64,000 nucleotides of DNA, taken from Hypericibacter adhaerens (lineage in GTDB: Bacteria; Pseudomonadota; Alphaproteobacteria; Dongiales; Dongiaceae). The notes below the pieces were generated by a model that did not search any database, had not been told where the DNA came from, and saw only the letters and a list, made by a program, of their open reading frames with translations. The stretch is taken from positions 62,001 through 126,000 of the forward strand of contig NZ_CP042582.1 of the NCBI RefSeq assembly GCF_008728835.1, given 5' to 3'. The first letter of the stretch is position 1, and the number at the start of each line of letters is the position of its first letter. The translations under genes and the position numbers were made by a program. This document shows, in pieces, positions 15,326 to 22,999 of this stretch.

Positions 15326-16879
15326 CTAGGAGACCGGCGGTGCGCCGCCTTCCTGGCGGCGGCGGGCGATGAAACCGTCGAGCGCCTCGGTCACGGCCGG
15401 ATCCTTGGGCGGCGGCTGGAACGCCTGGAGCGTCTTCTTCCAGAGCGCGTTGGCGCGCTCGGTGGCGGTGCGGGCGCCGTCCTCGCTCCAGCTGCCGAAA
15501 TTGCGCCAGTCCGACACCAGCGGCGCATAGAAGGCCTTCTCGTAGCGCCCGAGCGTATGGCCGGTGCCGAAGAAATGCCCGCCCGGTCCGACTTCGGCGA
15601 TGGCCTCGACGCCGATCTCGTCGGCGTCGAAGGCCACGGGCTGGAACAGCTCGGCGAACATCTGCAGCATCTCGATATCGAGGATGAATTTCTCGTAGGA
15701 GGCCGCGAGCCCGCCTTCGAGCCAGCCGGCACCGTGGATGAGGAGGCTGCAGCCGCCCATGATGGCGCCCCAGAGGGACATCTCGGATTCGTAGGCGGCT
15801 TGCGCGTCCGCGACGTTCGAAGCGGTCGCGTTGGAGGAGCGCCAGGGCAGGTTGATATGGCGCGCGAGCTGGCCGGCGCCGAAGGCGGCCTTCACATATT
15901 CGGGCGTGCCGAAGGCGGGCGCGCCCGACTTCATGTCGACATTCGAGGTGAAGCCGCCATAGGCGACGGGAGCGCCCGCCCGCACGATCTGGGCGAGCGT
16001 GATGCCGGCCAGGGCCTCGGCATGGGCCTGAGTCAAGGCGCCCGGCAGCGTGATCGGCGCCATGGCACCGGCCAGCGTGAAGGGCGTGATGATCGAGAGC
16101 TGGCCCGCGGCCGCGAAATCGATGATGCCCTGCGACATCGGGATATCGAGCTGCAGCGGCGAGTTGGTGTTGATCACGGTGTAGCAATGGGCCGCGCTCT
16201 CGAACTGCTCCTCCGACAGTCCCGCATTCAGGCGGACCATCGCGAAGCAGTCGCGGACCTGCGGGTTCCCGCGGCTATAGATGAAAGGCGGCTTGTCGCC
16301 CAGCGTGAGCTGGGCGCGCATCGTCTCCAGATGCCGGAACTCGGGCGCAATGTCCTGCGGCTCGATGCAGGCGCCCAGGCAATGGACCACGTCGAATTGC
16401 TGCGACAGCTTCGTGAAGTCCCGGAAATCCTCGAGCGTGCCGCTGCGCTTGCCGCGGTCGCTGTCGGTCACATGCGGCGGCCCGCCGACCGGGATCACGG
16501 CGAGGTGGCGCTGTGCGATCCGAACCGTGCGATGCGCTGCCGGCGCCACGAGATCGTAGGCGGAGGGTGCGGTGCGCAGCGCCGCCTGTACCAGCCCGCG
16601 ATCGATCCGGACCATGCGGCTTTCCTCGTCGACCGCGGCGCCCGCGGCCCGGAAACGCTGGCAGGCCTCGGGCAGCAGCACGCGCAGGCCGATCTCCTCC
16701 AGGATGCGCAAGGCCGCCTGGTGCATCGCCTCGACCTGATCCTCGGAGAAAAGGCGGATCGGCTCGAACGGATTGACGAGATGGCGATAGCGCTCGCTGC
16801 GCGCCGACGGGCTCGCCGCATTGCCACCGCCGGTCCGGCGGCGCGAGCGCCGGTCGGCGCGGGTCTCGGCGGTGGTCAT
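15326..16879 (-). CDS. Trimethylamine methyltransferase (MttB) family protein, non-pyrrolysine type
   Basis: 517 aa. The core is MttB-like: VNPFEPIRLFSEDQVEAMHQ, ALRILEEIGLRVLLPEA, VIPVGGPPHVTDSDRGKRSG, and SIITPFTLAGAMAPITLPGA. True trimethylamine methyltransferases contain pyrrolysine at an internal amber codon. Here the frame is open throughout with no internal TAG, so this belongs to the non-Pyl branch, some members of which demethylate glycine betaine or related quaternary amines onto a corrinoid protein. No corrinoid protein, reductive activator or methyltransferase partner is encoded nearby. The first 30 residues are an Arg-rich extension. Convergent with the lipoprotein gene. Confidence 0.82.
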   Translation of the reverse strand: MTTAETRADRRSRRRTGGGNAASPSARSERYRHLVNPFEPIRLFSEDQVEAMHQAALRILEEIGLRVLLPEACQRFRAAGAAVDEESRMVRIDRGLVQAALRTAPSAYDLVAPAAHRTVRIAQRHLAVIPVGGPPHVTDSDRGKRSGTLEDFRDFTKLSQQFDVVHCLGACIEPQDIAPEFRHLETMRAQLTLGDKPPFIYSRGNPQVRDCFAMVRLNAGLSEEQFESAAHCYTVINTNSPLQLDIPMSQGIIDFAAAGQLSIITPFTLAGAMAPITLPGALTQAHAEALAGITLAQIVRAGAPVAYGGFTSNVDMKSGAPAFGTPEYVKAAFGAGQLARHINLPWRSSNATASNVADAQAAYESEMSLWGAIMGGCSLLIHGAGWLEGGLAASYEKFILDIEMLQMFAELFQPVAFDADEIGVEAIAEVGPGGHFFGTGHTLGRYEKAFYAPLVSDWRNFGSWSEDGARTATERANALWKKTLQAFQPPPKDPAVTEALDGFIARRRQEGGAPPVS

Positions 16880-16968
16880 CGGGTTTCGCCTCCGGCGCGT
16901 TCGCGTGAAACTCCGGACATGACCGTATCGCGGCGCGGGAACGGTGGAAAGCCGGGTGGGCCCAGCGA

Positions 16969-17000
16969 AAAGGGCCGCGCCTTGTCGGACGCGGCCCTTT
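16969..17000 (-). terminator. Intrinsic terminator of the MAPEG gene
   Basis: AAAGGGCCGCG (16969-16979) pairs with CGCGGCCCTTT (16990-17000) over a 10-nt loop. Read on the minus strand, the stem is followed by a short T-run (TTTTC), 18 bp downstream of the MAPEG stop codon. It also separates that gene from the MttB gene on the same strand. Confidence 0.65.
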
Positions 17001-17018
17001 CGGCCTCCGGCCCGTCGA

Positions 17019-17405
17019 TCAGACGAGCTGCAGGAAGATCAGGACCAGGCCCACGACCGAAACCGCCCAGCTCAGCGTGCGCAGCCAGGGGATCCCCGCG
17101 AGATAGATGACGGCATAGGCGAGGCGGCCCCAGAAGAAGAGCTGCGCCCCCAGCACCGTCAGGCTCGTGCTGATGCCGGCCGCATGGGCCACCAGCACCA
17201 GGCCTGCGAAGAGCGGCAGGTTCTCGATCATGTTGAGATGGGCGCGCTTGGCGCGCCCCGCCCAGCCGGTCGGCGCCGCGATGCCGTCGCGGTTTCCGGC
17301 CAGCGCCGGGACGCCCACCTGCTGGGTATGGCCTGCGACCGCGATCAGCATCTGGACGACGGTCAAGGCAACGGCCCAGACCAGCAACATCAGTTCTGTC
17401 GTCAT
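17019..17405 (-). CDS. MAPEG family membrane protein
   Basis: 128 aa with four predicted helices. The pattern RAKRAHLNMIENLPLFAGLV is the conserved MAPEG motif (helix 2, with the Glu-Asn-Leu-Pro signature), and LFFWGRLAYAVIYLAG precedes helix 4. MAPEG proteins include microsomal glutathione transferases and eicosanoid enzymes; bacterial members are mostly uncharacterised. I chose the ATG at 17405 (MTTELML), as the ORF upstream is Arg/Trp-rich and not membrane-like. Divergent from the membrane protein gene at 17549. Confidence 0.85.
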   Translation of the reverse strand: MTTELMLLVWAVALTVVQMLIAVAGHTQQVGVPALAGNRDGIAAPTGWAGRAKRAHLNMIENLPLFAGLVLVAHAAGISTSLTVLGAQLFFWGRLAYAVIYLAGIPWLRTLSWAVSVVGLVLIFLQLV

Positions 17406-17548
17406 GGTGTTTCCCCCTTGGTTGGGACCGGGGCGTCTGGTGCCCGAATCGGCCCTGGCGCCATCATAGAGGCAATCGCCACCCCTTTGGACCGGGACCC
17501 GGACGGCCCATACTCCTTTCCATCGCCATCGCCGAGGGGGCCTTCGCC

Positions 17549-18244
17549 ATGGCAACGCCGCGCCTGGTTGCTTTCTTCATCAAGGAGTTCAAGGAGGTGA
17601 TCCCGCCGACCTTGTTCTTCCTGGCGGGATTCAACCTGATCGTGCTGACCACCCAGCTCATCCTGGCCGACTATCTGGCGGGATACTGGGCCGGCCTCGG
17701 TAATTTCCTGCTGGCGACCACGGCGGCCCTCGTGGTGGGCAAGGCGGTGCTGGTGACCAACCACATGCCGTTCCTGCGCCGCTACGACAACGCGCCGCTG
17801 ATCCGGCCGGTGCTGTTCAAGACCTTCGTCTATTGGGCCATCGTCTTCCTGGTCCGCTTCCTCGAGCATCTGGTCCGCTACCTGACCGATGGCGGCACGC
17901 TCGCCGGCCTGCCCGACTATGTCGCCCTGCATTTCTCCTGGCAGCGCTTCGCCGCGATCCAGATCTGGATCTTCGTGCTGTTCCTGATCTACACGCTCTT
18001 CAGCGAGCTCAACGAGCTCTTCGGCCAGGGCGAGCTCTACAAGATCCTCTTCACGCGCCGCAGCTCGGAGCTGAAGCTCTCGCGCCGGCAGCGGATCCGC
18101 ACGCTGGTCCGGCTGAACGAGCTGACGGCCGCGCATGGACTGGCCGAGCTGCGCGATCCCGCCAGCGCCGCCCATGCCGAGATGGTCGGGCTGATCCAGG
18201 GGTTGACGACGAAGACTCCCGGCGCCTCGCGTCCCGCCGCCTGA
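17549..18244 (+). CDS. Conserved hypothetical membrane protein
   Basis: 231 aa, family not recognised. The sequence shows about four transmembrane helices: IPPTLFFLAGFNLIVLTTQL (about 18-37), FLLATTAALVVGKAVLVTN (about 53-71), FVYWAIVFLVRFLEHLV (about 93-109) and FAAIQIWIFVLFLIYTLFSE (about 134-153). They are followed by a charged cytoplasmic tail with NELFGQGELYKILFTRRSSE and a helical end containing RIRTLVRLNELTAAHG. There are many His and Arg residues near the helices but no known motif. It is monocistronic, divergent from the MAPEG gene. Confidence 0.7.
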   Translation: MATPRLVAFFIKEFKEVIPPTLFFLAGFNLIVLTTQLILADYLAGYWAGLGNFLLATTAALVVGKAVLVTNHMPFLRRYDNAPLIRPVLFKTFVYWAIVFLVRFLEHLVRYLTDGGTLAGLPDYVALHFSWQRFAAIQIWIFVLFLIYTLFSELNELFGQGELYKILFTRRSSELKLSRRQRIRTLVRLNELTAAHGLAELRDPASAAHAEMVGLIQGLTTKTPGASRPAA

Positions 18245-18262
18245 CTCCGCGAGCTGCCGCGA

Positions 18263-18679
18263 TCAGGATCGGGCGGTATGGTAGGTGAGGGCCAGGCCGA
18301 TGCAGTGCTTGAGCGCCGCCTTCGGCAGCCTTTCGCCGCGCCGGAACAGCAGGGCCCGGTTGCCTTCGAAGGCGAAGAGCCCGGGATAGCGTTGGCGGAA
18401 ATCCTCGATCAGCGTCGTCTGGCAATGGAAATAGGCGGCGTATCGGTCAGGCTCGCCCTTGACGGCATCGATCCGCACCGTGGTGCCGGTGCGCGGCCGG
18501 GCGGGGAGATAGGCGGGCTGTCCTCATTTCAGCGTCTCGATCAAAGCGCCCTTGCCGAGCTCCGCCTCCGCCACCTCGATGATCAGCGCGCGCAGCGCCA
18601 GCAGAGACGGTCGCAGCGCCGCCGGATAGGCGGCGAAGGCCGCGGCCACCGCCGGATCGCCGAAGGATTTTCGTCCCAT
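18263..18679 (-). pseudogene. DUF1801 (YdhG-like) gene interrupted by an in-frame TGA
   Basis: The reading frame from MGRKSFGDPAV (ATG at 18679) runs through AYPAALRPSLLALRALIIEV to LIETLK, then meets TGA at 18524-18526, and continues in the same frame with GQPAYL, GTTVRIDAVKGEPDRYAAYF and LKHCIGLALTYH to a stop at 18263. DUF1801 proteins have Trp at the interrupted position (LKWGQPAYL as I remember the family), so a single TGG to TGA change is the only lesion. The downstream half is intact. An earlier in-frame ATG at 18742 overlaps the preceding stop codon as ATGA. It is either a recent pseudogene or a sequencing error. Confidence 0.8.
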
Positions 18680-18738
18680 GGCGAGCAGATCAGCAGGTTC
18701 GGCACGGTTCCGCAATCGTGGTTCGTGCCATGGCGATG

Positions 18739-19374
18739 TCATGATGGAAAGATGCTGCCGGCCGCCAGGCTCGGATGAAGGACCGGCCGATAGCCGGCGC
18801 CCAGAGCCCGTACCGTCGAAGGTGGCGTGAGCAGCTTTGCATCCCGGGGCAGGTCTTGCGCGGCACCATATCCCGCGGGCGACCACGGATAGGTCTTGCC
18901 GCCGCTGGCGAGGAAAGCAGCACCGCCCGCCGCAAGCATCGTGCCGTCGGGCAGGGTCCCGGCGGCGCCCGGCAGCGGATGCAGCCGCTTGGCCTTGGCG
19001 TCGAGGCGCTCGGCATGGAGCGCCGCATCCATGGCGGGCGCGCTCGGCCGGGCGACACCGTTGCCCTCGGCCCAGCAGGCGCGGAACCGCTCCGCGGCCT
19101 CGCGCCGGCAGAAGAAGCAGGGCCGGTGGCCGGCCGCGAGGGCCGTCGCCTCGTCGAGGAAGAAGAGCTCGGTCCAGCTTCGCGTGGCCATCACCTGGCG
19201 GCGCACGCCCTTGAACTCGCAGAGGCAGATGATCCAGGCCTTGGTCGTCCAGCGCCGCGCCAGCAGCGTCCGGGTCGCCGGGTCGTGGATGATGCCGCGA
19301 TTGCCCATGAGGAGGCCGCGTTCCGGCAGGGCCAGGATCTCGCCGAAGGGCGTCACGCGGTTCTGCAGCGGCAT
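18739..19374 (-). CDS. Conserved hypothetical protein with Cys motifs
   Basis: 211 aa, no named function. Visible features are RVTPFGEILALPERGLLMGN near the start, IICLCEFKG with two Cys, TELFFLDEATALAAGHRPC followed by FFCRR, and a C-terminal DGTMLAAGGAAFL segment. The HRPCFFCRR cluster plus the earlier ICLC pair could bind zinc or iron-sulfur, but this is a guess. I recall similar conserved hypothetical proteins with a GHRPC-x-x-C core in proteobacteria. The stop codon overlaps an upstream candidate start of the broken DUF1801 gene by ATGA, so the two may have been co-translated. Confidence 0.65.
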   Translation of the reverse strand: MPLQNRVTPFGEILALPERGLLMGNRGIIHDPATRTLLARRWTTKAWIICLCEFKGVRRQVMATRSWTELFFLDEATALAAGHRPCFFCRREAAERFRACWAEGNGVARPSAPAMDAALHAERLDAKAKRLHPLPGAAGTLPDGTMLAAGGAAFLASGGKTYPWSPAGYGAAQDLPRDAKLLTPPSTVRALGAGYRPVLHPSLAAGSIFPS

Positions 19375-19401
19375 CGTCAGGCGGGGCGTTCTATGGGCGG
19401 A

Positions 19402-19458
19402 TTCATCAAGCGAGGCGCTCGATGAGCGGCTTCATCAGGTGAGGCGCTCGATGAGCGC
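19402..19458 (+). repeat. Two tandem 29-bp units at the 3-prime end of the DUF72 gene
   Basis: TTCATCAAGCGAGGCGCTCG... (19402-19429) is repeated at 19431-19458 with three differences over 28 bp, period 29. The second unit contains the last codons and stop of the DUF72 gene on the minus strand (LIERLT); the first lies just beyond the stop and would encode LIERLA in another frame. It looks like a local slippage duplication. Confidence 0.8.
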
Positions 19459-20241
19459 CATGGCCGCCGCCGGGTTGCGGATCTTGCCGCCGCTGATGAC
19501 GTAGAGGAAGACGTCGCGCGGTTCGCTCTTCTTCGGGTGCGGCGTCAGCGTCTCCAGATCCTCCGGCGCCCCGCCCGAAGCCCAGGTCTTGGCCCGCTTC
19601 ACCCAAAGGTCGAGGGCCTTGGCCTTGTAGCCGGTCGCTTCCTCCTCGACCGTGCCCATGATCCGGGCATAGACGAAAGGCGCCGTCACGTCGGCGATCA
19701 GGGGATAGGCGGAATCGCCCGCCAGCACGATCGCGATGCCATGCTTGCGCGCCAGCGCCACGGCGTCGGGCGTCTTGAAGCTCTCATGGCGCAGCTCGAC
19801 CACATGGCGCAGCTTGCGGCCTTCGGCGCTGGGCGGCAGGAGCTTGAGGAAAGCCTCGAAATCGGCGGGATCGAACTTCTTGGTCGGCGGGAACTGCCAG
19901 TTGATGGGGCCGAGCTTGTCCTTCAGCTCCAGCACACCGCTGCCGATGAAGCGCTCGACCGATTCGCCGGCCTCGGCCAGCACGCGGCGGTTGGTGGTGA
20001 AGCGCGGCCCCTTGAGCGAGAAGACGAAGCCTTCCGGCGTCTCGTCATGCCATTTGCGGAAGCTCTCGGGCTTCTGCGAGCCGTAATAGGTGCCGTTGAT
20101 CTCGATCGAGGTGAGCTTGCGGCTCGCATATTCGAGCTCGCGCTTCTGCGTGAGCCCGTCGGGATAGAACACGCCGCGCCAGGGTTCGAAGGTCCAGCCG
20201 CCGACGCCGACATAGATGCGCGGTGCCTTGGCAGAGGGCAT
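19435..20241 (-). CDS. DUF72 domain protein (YecE-like)
   Basis: 268 aa TIM-barrel-like protein of the DUF72 family. Diagnostic stretches: IYVGVGGWTFEPWRGVFYP at the start, EYASRKLTSIEINGTYYGS, FVFSLKGPRFTTNRRVLAEA, LGPINWQFPPTKKF, HVVELRHESFK and FVYARIMGT. The biochemical role is not established; the fold resembles xylose isomerase-like barrels. The gene ends within a 29-bp tandem duplication. It is followed on the same strand by the Cys-rich hypothetical gene after 60 bp. Confidence 0.88.
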   Translation of the reverse strand: MPSAKAPRIYVGVGGWTFEPWRGVFYPDGLTQKRELEYASRKLTSIEINGTYYGSQKPESFRKWHDETPEGFVFSLKGPRFTTNRRVLAEAGESVERFIGSGVLELKDKLGPINWQFPPTKKFDPADFEAFLKLLPPSAEGRKLRHVVELRHESFKTPDAVALARKHGIAIVLAGDSAYPLIADVTAPFVYARIMGTVEEEATGYKAKALDLWVKRAKTWASGGAPEDLETLTPHPKKSEPRDVFLYVISGGKIRNPAAAMALIERLT

Positions 20242-20401
20242 GGGTCTTCTCCGGAATTGAAGTGCCTAGGGTCGGGCGAGGGCGCCACTATCCCCCGGCA
20301 CCGCGTTTCCGGCGAGAGGTAAATGACGGGAGAGGCGGGAACCCCGGGCCGTCAGGGATAGGGGAGGCCGGGAGGCGCGCTCCGGGCAACGCCGATTCGC
20401 G

Positions 20402-21097
20402 CTACACCGTCAGATGCTTATGGACATCGGCCGAGCCGAGCTCGGCGCCGGTGCCGGCGAGCACGACCCGGCCGCGATCCAGGATGATGAAGCTGTCGGC
20501 GAGCCGCCGGGCGAAGTCGAGATACTGCTCCACCAGCACGATGGCCATGCCGCCGCGGTTGCGCAGCAGGGCGATGACCCGCTCGATATCCTTGATGATC
20601 GAGGGCTGGATCCCCTCCGTCGGCTCGTCGAGCAGCAGCACGCGCGGGCGCATGACGAGGGCGCGCGCGATCGCGAGCTGCTGCTGCTGCCCGCCCGAGA
20701 GGTCGCCGCCGCGCCGTTTCATCATGGTGCGGAGCACGGGGAAGAGCTCGAAGATCTCGTCCGGCAGGGTCCGCGCCGCGCGCGGCAGGCAGGCGAAGCC
20801 GGTACGCAGATTCTCCTCGACCGTGAGCAGCGGAAAGATCTCGCGGCCCTGGGGCACGATCGCGATGCCGGCGCGGGCGCGCTCGGCCGCGGGTTGCTTC
20901 GCGATGTCCTCGCCTTCGAGCGTGATGCGGCCGGCGCGGATCGGCTGCAGGCCGGCGATGGCGCGCAGCAGGCTCGATTTGCCCACGCCGTTGCGGCCGA
21001 GCACGCAGGTGACCTTGCCGGCCTCGGCCGCGAGCGAGACGCCGAAGAGGGCGTGGCTCGCGCCGTAATAGAGATCGATATCGGCCGCATTCAGCAT
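20402..21097 (-). CDS. urtE: Urea ABC transporter ATPase UrtE
   Basis: 231 aa from MLNAADIDLYYG; the ORF is open further upstream, but that part overlaps urtD. It is a LivF-type ATPase: LGRNGVGKSSLL Walker A, DLSGGQQQQLAIARAL signature, VLLLDEPTEGIQPSII Walker B, and a VEQYLDFAR H-loop region replacing the usual His with Gln-Tyr, which is typical of UrtE/LivF. Last gene of the urtABCDE operon, 4 bp after urtD. Together with UrtD it powers urea uptake. Confidence 0.92.
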   Translation of the reverse strand: MLNAADIDLYYGASHALFGVSLAAEAGKVTCVLGRNGVGKSSLLRAIAGLQPIRAGRITLEGEDIAKQPAAERARAGIAIVPQGREIFPLLTVEENLRTGFACLPRAARTLPDEIFELFPVLRTMMKRRGGDLSGGQQQQLAIARALVMRPRVLLLDEPTEGIQPSIIKDIERVIALLRNRGGMAIVLVEQYLDFARRLADSFIILDRGRVVLAGTGAELGSADVHKHLTV

Positions 21098-21101
21098 GGG
21101 G

Positions 21102-21863
21102 TCACCGCCCGAGATAGACTTCGATGACGCGGGGATCGTTCTGGACCGTCTCGAGGCTGCCCTCCGAGAGGACCGAGCCCTCATGCAGCACCGTCACGCG
21201 CACGCCGAGCGACCGGACGAAGTTCATATCATGCTCGACCACCACCACCGAATGGGAGCGGGCGATATCGCGCAGCAGCAGCGCCGTCTTCTCCGTCTCG
21301 GAATCGGTCATGCCGGCGACGGGCTCGTCCACCAGCAGCAGCTCGGGCTCCTGCATCAGCAGCATGCCGATCTCGAGCCACTGCTTCTGCCCGTGGGAGA
21401 GCGCACCCGCGATGCGCCGGTGATGGGCCTCGAGGCCGATGCGGGCGATCGTGTCGGCGATGCGGTCGCGGTCGGCGGCCGAGAGCCGCCAGAAGAGCGA
21501 GGTCAGGGGGCCCCGCCGCGATTTGAGCGCGAGCTCGAGATTGTCCCAGACCGTGTGGCTCTCGAACACGGTTGGCTTCTGGAACTTGCGGCCGATGCCC
21601 ATGGTGGCGATCGCCGCCTCGTCGTAGCGCGTCAGGTCGGTCAGGTGGAAGGTCACGCGACCGCTGTCGGGCCGGGTCTTGCCGGTGATGACATCCATCA
21701 TCGTGGTCTTGCCGGCGCCGTTGGGCCCGATGATCGCCCGCATCTCGCCGGCCTGGACATCGAGGCTCAGGCCGTTGAGCGCCTTGAAGCCGTCGAAGCT
21801 CACGGTCACGTTGTCCAGGAACAGCAGCGTTCCCGTATCCTTGTAGGAGGCCGCGTCGGTCAT
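21102..21863 (-). CDS. urtD: Urea ABC transporter ATPase UrtD
   Basis: 253 aa LivG-type ATPase. Walker A is GPNGAGKTTMMDVITGKTRP, followed by GIGRKFQKPTVFESHTVWDN (the UrtD-type Q-loop region, with Lys-Phe-Gln-Lys-Pro-Thr), ALSHGQKQWLEIGMLLMQEP as a variant signature, LLLVDEPVAGM as Walker B and VVEHDMNFVRSL as the H-loop. The LSHGQKQWLEIGM form is characteristic of UrtD. Start overlaps the urtC stop by 4 bp, implying coupling. Confidence 0.92.
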   Translation of the reverse strand: MTDAASYKDTGTLLFLDNVTVSFDGFKALNGLSLDVQAGEMRAIIGPNGAGKTTMMDVITGKTRPDSGRVTFHLTDLTRYDEAAIATMGIGRKFQKPTVFESHTVWDNLELALKSRRGPLTSLFWRLSAADRDRIADTIARIGLEAHHRRIAGALSHGQKQWLEIGMLLMQEPELLLVDEPVAGMTDSETEKTALLLRDIARSHSVVVVEHDMNFVRSLGVRVTVLHEGSVLSEGSLETVQNDPRVIEVYLGR

Positions 21864-22999
21864 TCCGCGATCTCCGGCATGAGCTCGGCCGGCTCGTCCG
21901 GCTTCTTGCGGCGGCGCAGCCCGAGCGCGGTCAGGGCGCCGGCGATCCCCTTGGGCAGGAACAGCGTCACCAGGATGAAGAGGCCGCCCAGGACGAACAG
22001 CCAGGCCTCGGGCATGGCGCCGGTGAAGAAGCTCTTGGCGAGATTGACGAGGATGGCACCCAGCGCCGCGCCCCAGAGCGTGCCGCGGCCGCCCAGCGCC
22101 ACCCAGATCACGGCCTCGATCGAGTTGCCGGGCGAGAACTCGCTGGGATTGATGATCCCGACCTGCGGCACATAGAGCGCGCCGGCGATCCCGGCCATGA
22201 CGGCCGAGACCGCGAAGACGAAGAGCTTGTACTGCTCGACCCGGTAACCCAGGAAGCGGATGCGCGATTCGCCGTCGCGGATGGCGGTGACGACGCGGCC
22301 CAGCTTGGAGGCGGTGATCAGGCGGCAGGCCACGAAGCAGAGGCCGAGGAACAGCGCCGACAGGAAGAACAGCGCGGCGCGCGTGCCAGGATCCTGGACC
22401 GGGAAGCCGAGGATGTCCTTGAAGTCGGTCAGCCCGTTATTGCCGCCGAAGCCCATATCGTTGCGGAAGAAGGCCAGGAGCAGCGCGAAGGTCATGGCCT
22501 GGGTGATGATCGAGAGATAGACGCCGGTGACGCGCGCGCGGAAGGCGAACCAGCCGAAGACGAAGGCGAAGAGTCCCGGCACCAGCAGGATCATGAGGAG
22601 CGCGAAAGGGAAGCTCTCGAAGCCGTGCCAGTACCAGGGCAGCGCCTTCCAGTTGAGGAAGACCATGAAATCCGGCAGCTCGGCATTGCCATAGACGCCC
22701 CGCGCGCCGATCTGGCGCATCAGATGCATGCCCATGGCATAGCCGCCGAGCGCGAAGAAGGCGCCATGGCCGAGGCTGAGGATGCCGCAATAGCCCCAGA
22801 CCAGGTCGACCGAGAGCGCCAGCAGGCCGTAGCAGAGATACTTGCCGGCGAGCGTCAGCGCATAGTCGGGGACATGCAGCGCCGAATCCGGCGCCGGCAG
22901 CAGGTTGAGCGCCGGCACCGCGATCGCGACCGCCGCGAGGCAGGCGAGAAAGACCAGGCCGGCGGGTCCGAGCGCCGGACGGGGCGGCGGCGCCATCAT
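21860..22999 (-). CDS. urtC: Urea ABC transporter permease UrtC
   Basis: 379 aa LivM-type permease. The start ATG at 22999 overlaps the urtB stop as ATGA. About nine to ten helices; VWGYCGILSLGHGAFFALGG is the conserved LivM/UrtC segment, and FRARVTGVYLSIITQAMTFA and GRVVTAIRDGESRIRFLGY precede the ATPase-contacting loop. LPDFMVFLNWKALPWYWHGF is a periplasmic loop typical of UrtC. It pairs with UrtB to form the channel. Confidence 0.92.
   Translation of the reverse strand: MMAPPPRPALGPAGLVFLACLAAVAIAVPALNLLPAPDSALHVPDYALTLAGKYLCYGLLALSVDLVWGYCGILSLGHGAFFALGGYAMGMHLMRQIGARGVYGNAELPDFMVFLNWKALPWYWHGFESFPFALLMILLVPGLFAFVFGWFAFRARVTGVYLSIITQAMTFALLLAFFRNDMGFGGNNGLTDFKDILGFPVQDPGTRAALFFLSALFLGLCFVACRLITASKLGRVVTAIRDGESRIRFLGYRVEQYKLFVFAVSAVMAGIAGALYVPQVGIINPSEFSPGNSIEAVIWVALGGRGTLWGAALGAILVNLAKSFFTGAMPEAWLFVLGGLFILVTLFLPKGIAGALTALGLRRRKKPDEPAELMPEIAE

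Noticed and set aside
15326-16879. Possible pyrrolysine-containing MttB
   Set aside because: No internal TAG in frame; the only TAG is at the natural C-terminus.
18263-18679. TGA read as tryptophan (alternative code) in this genome
   Set aside because: Many intact genes in the window end at TGA and no other gene has an internal one.
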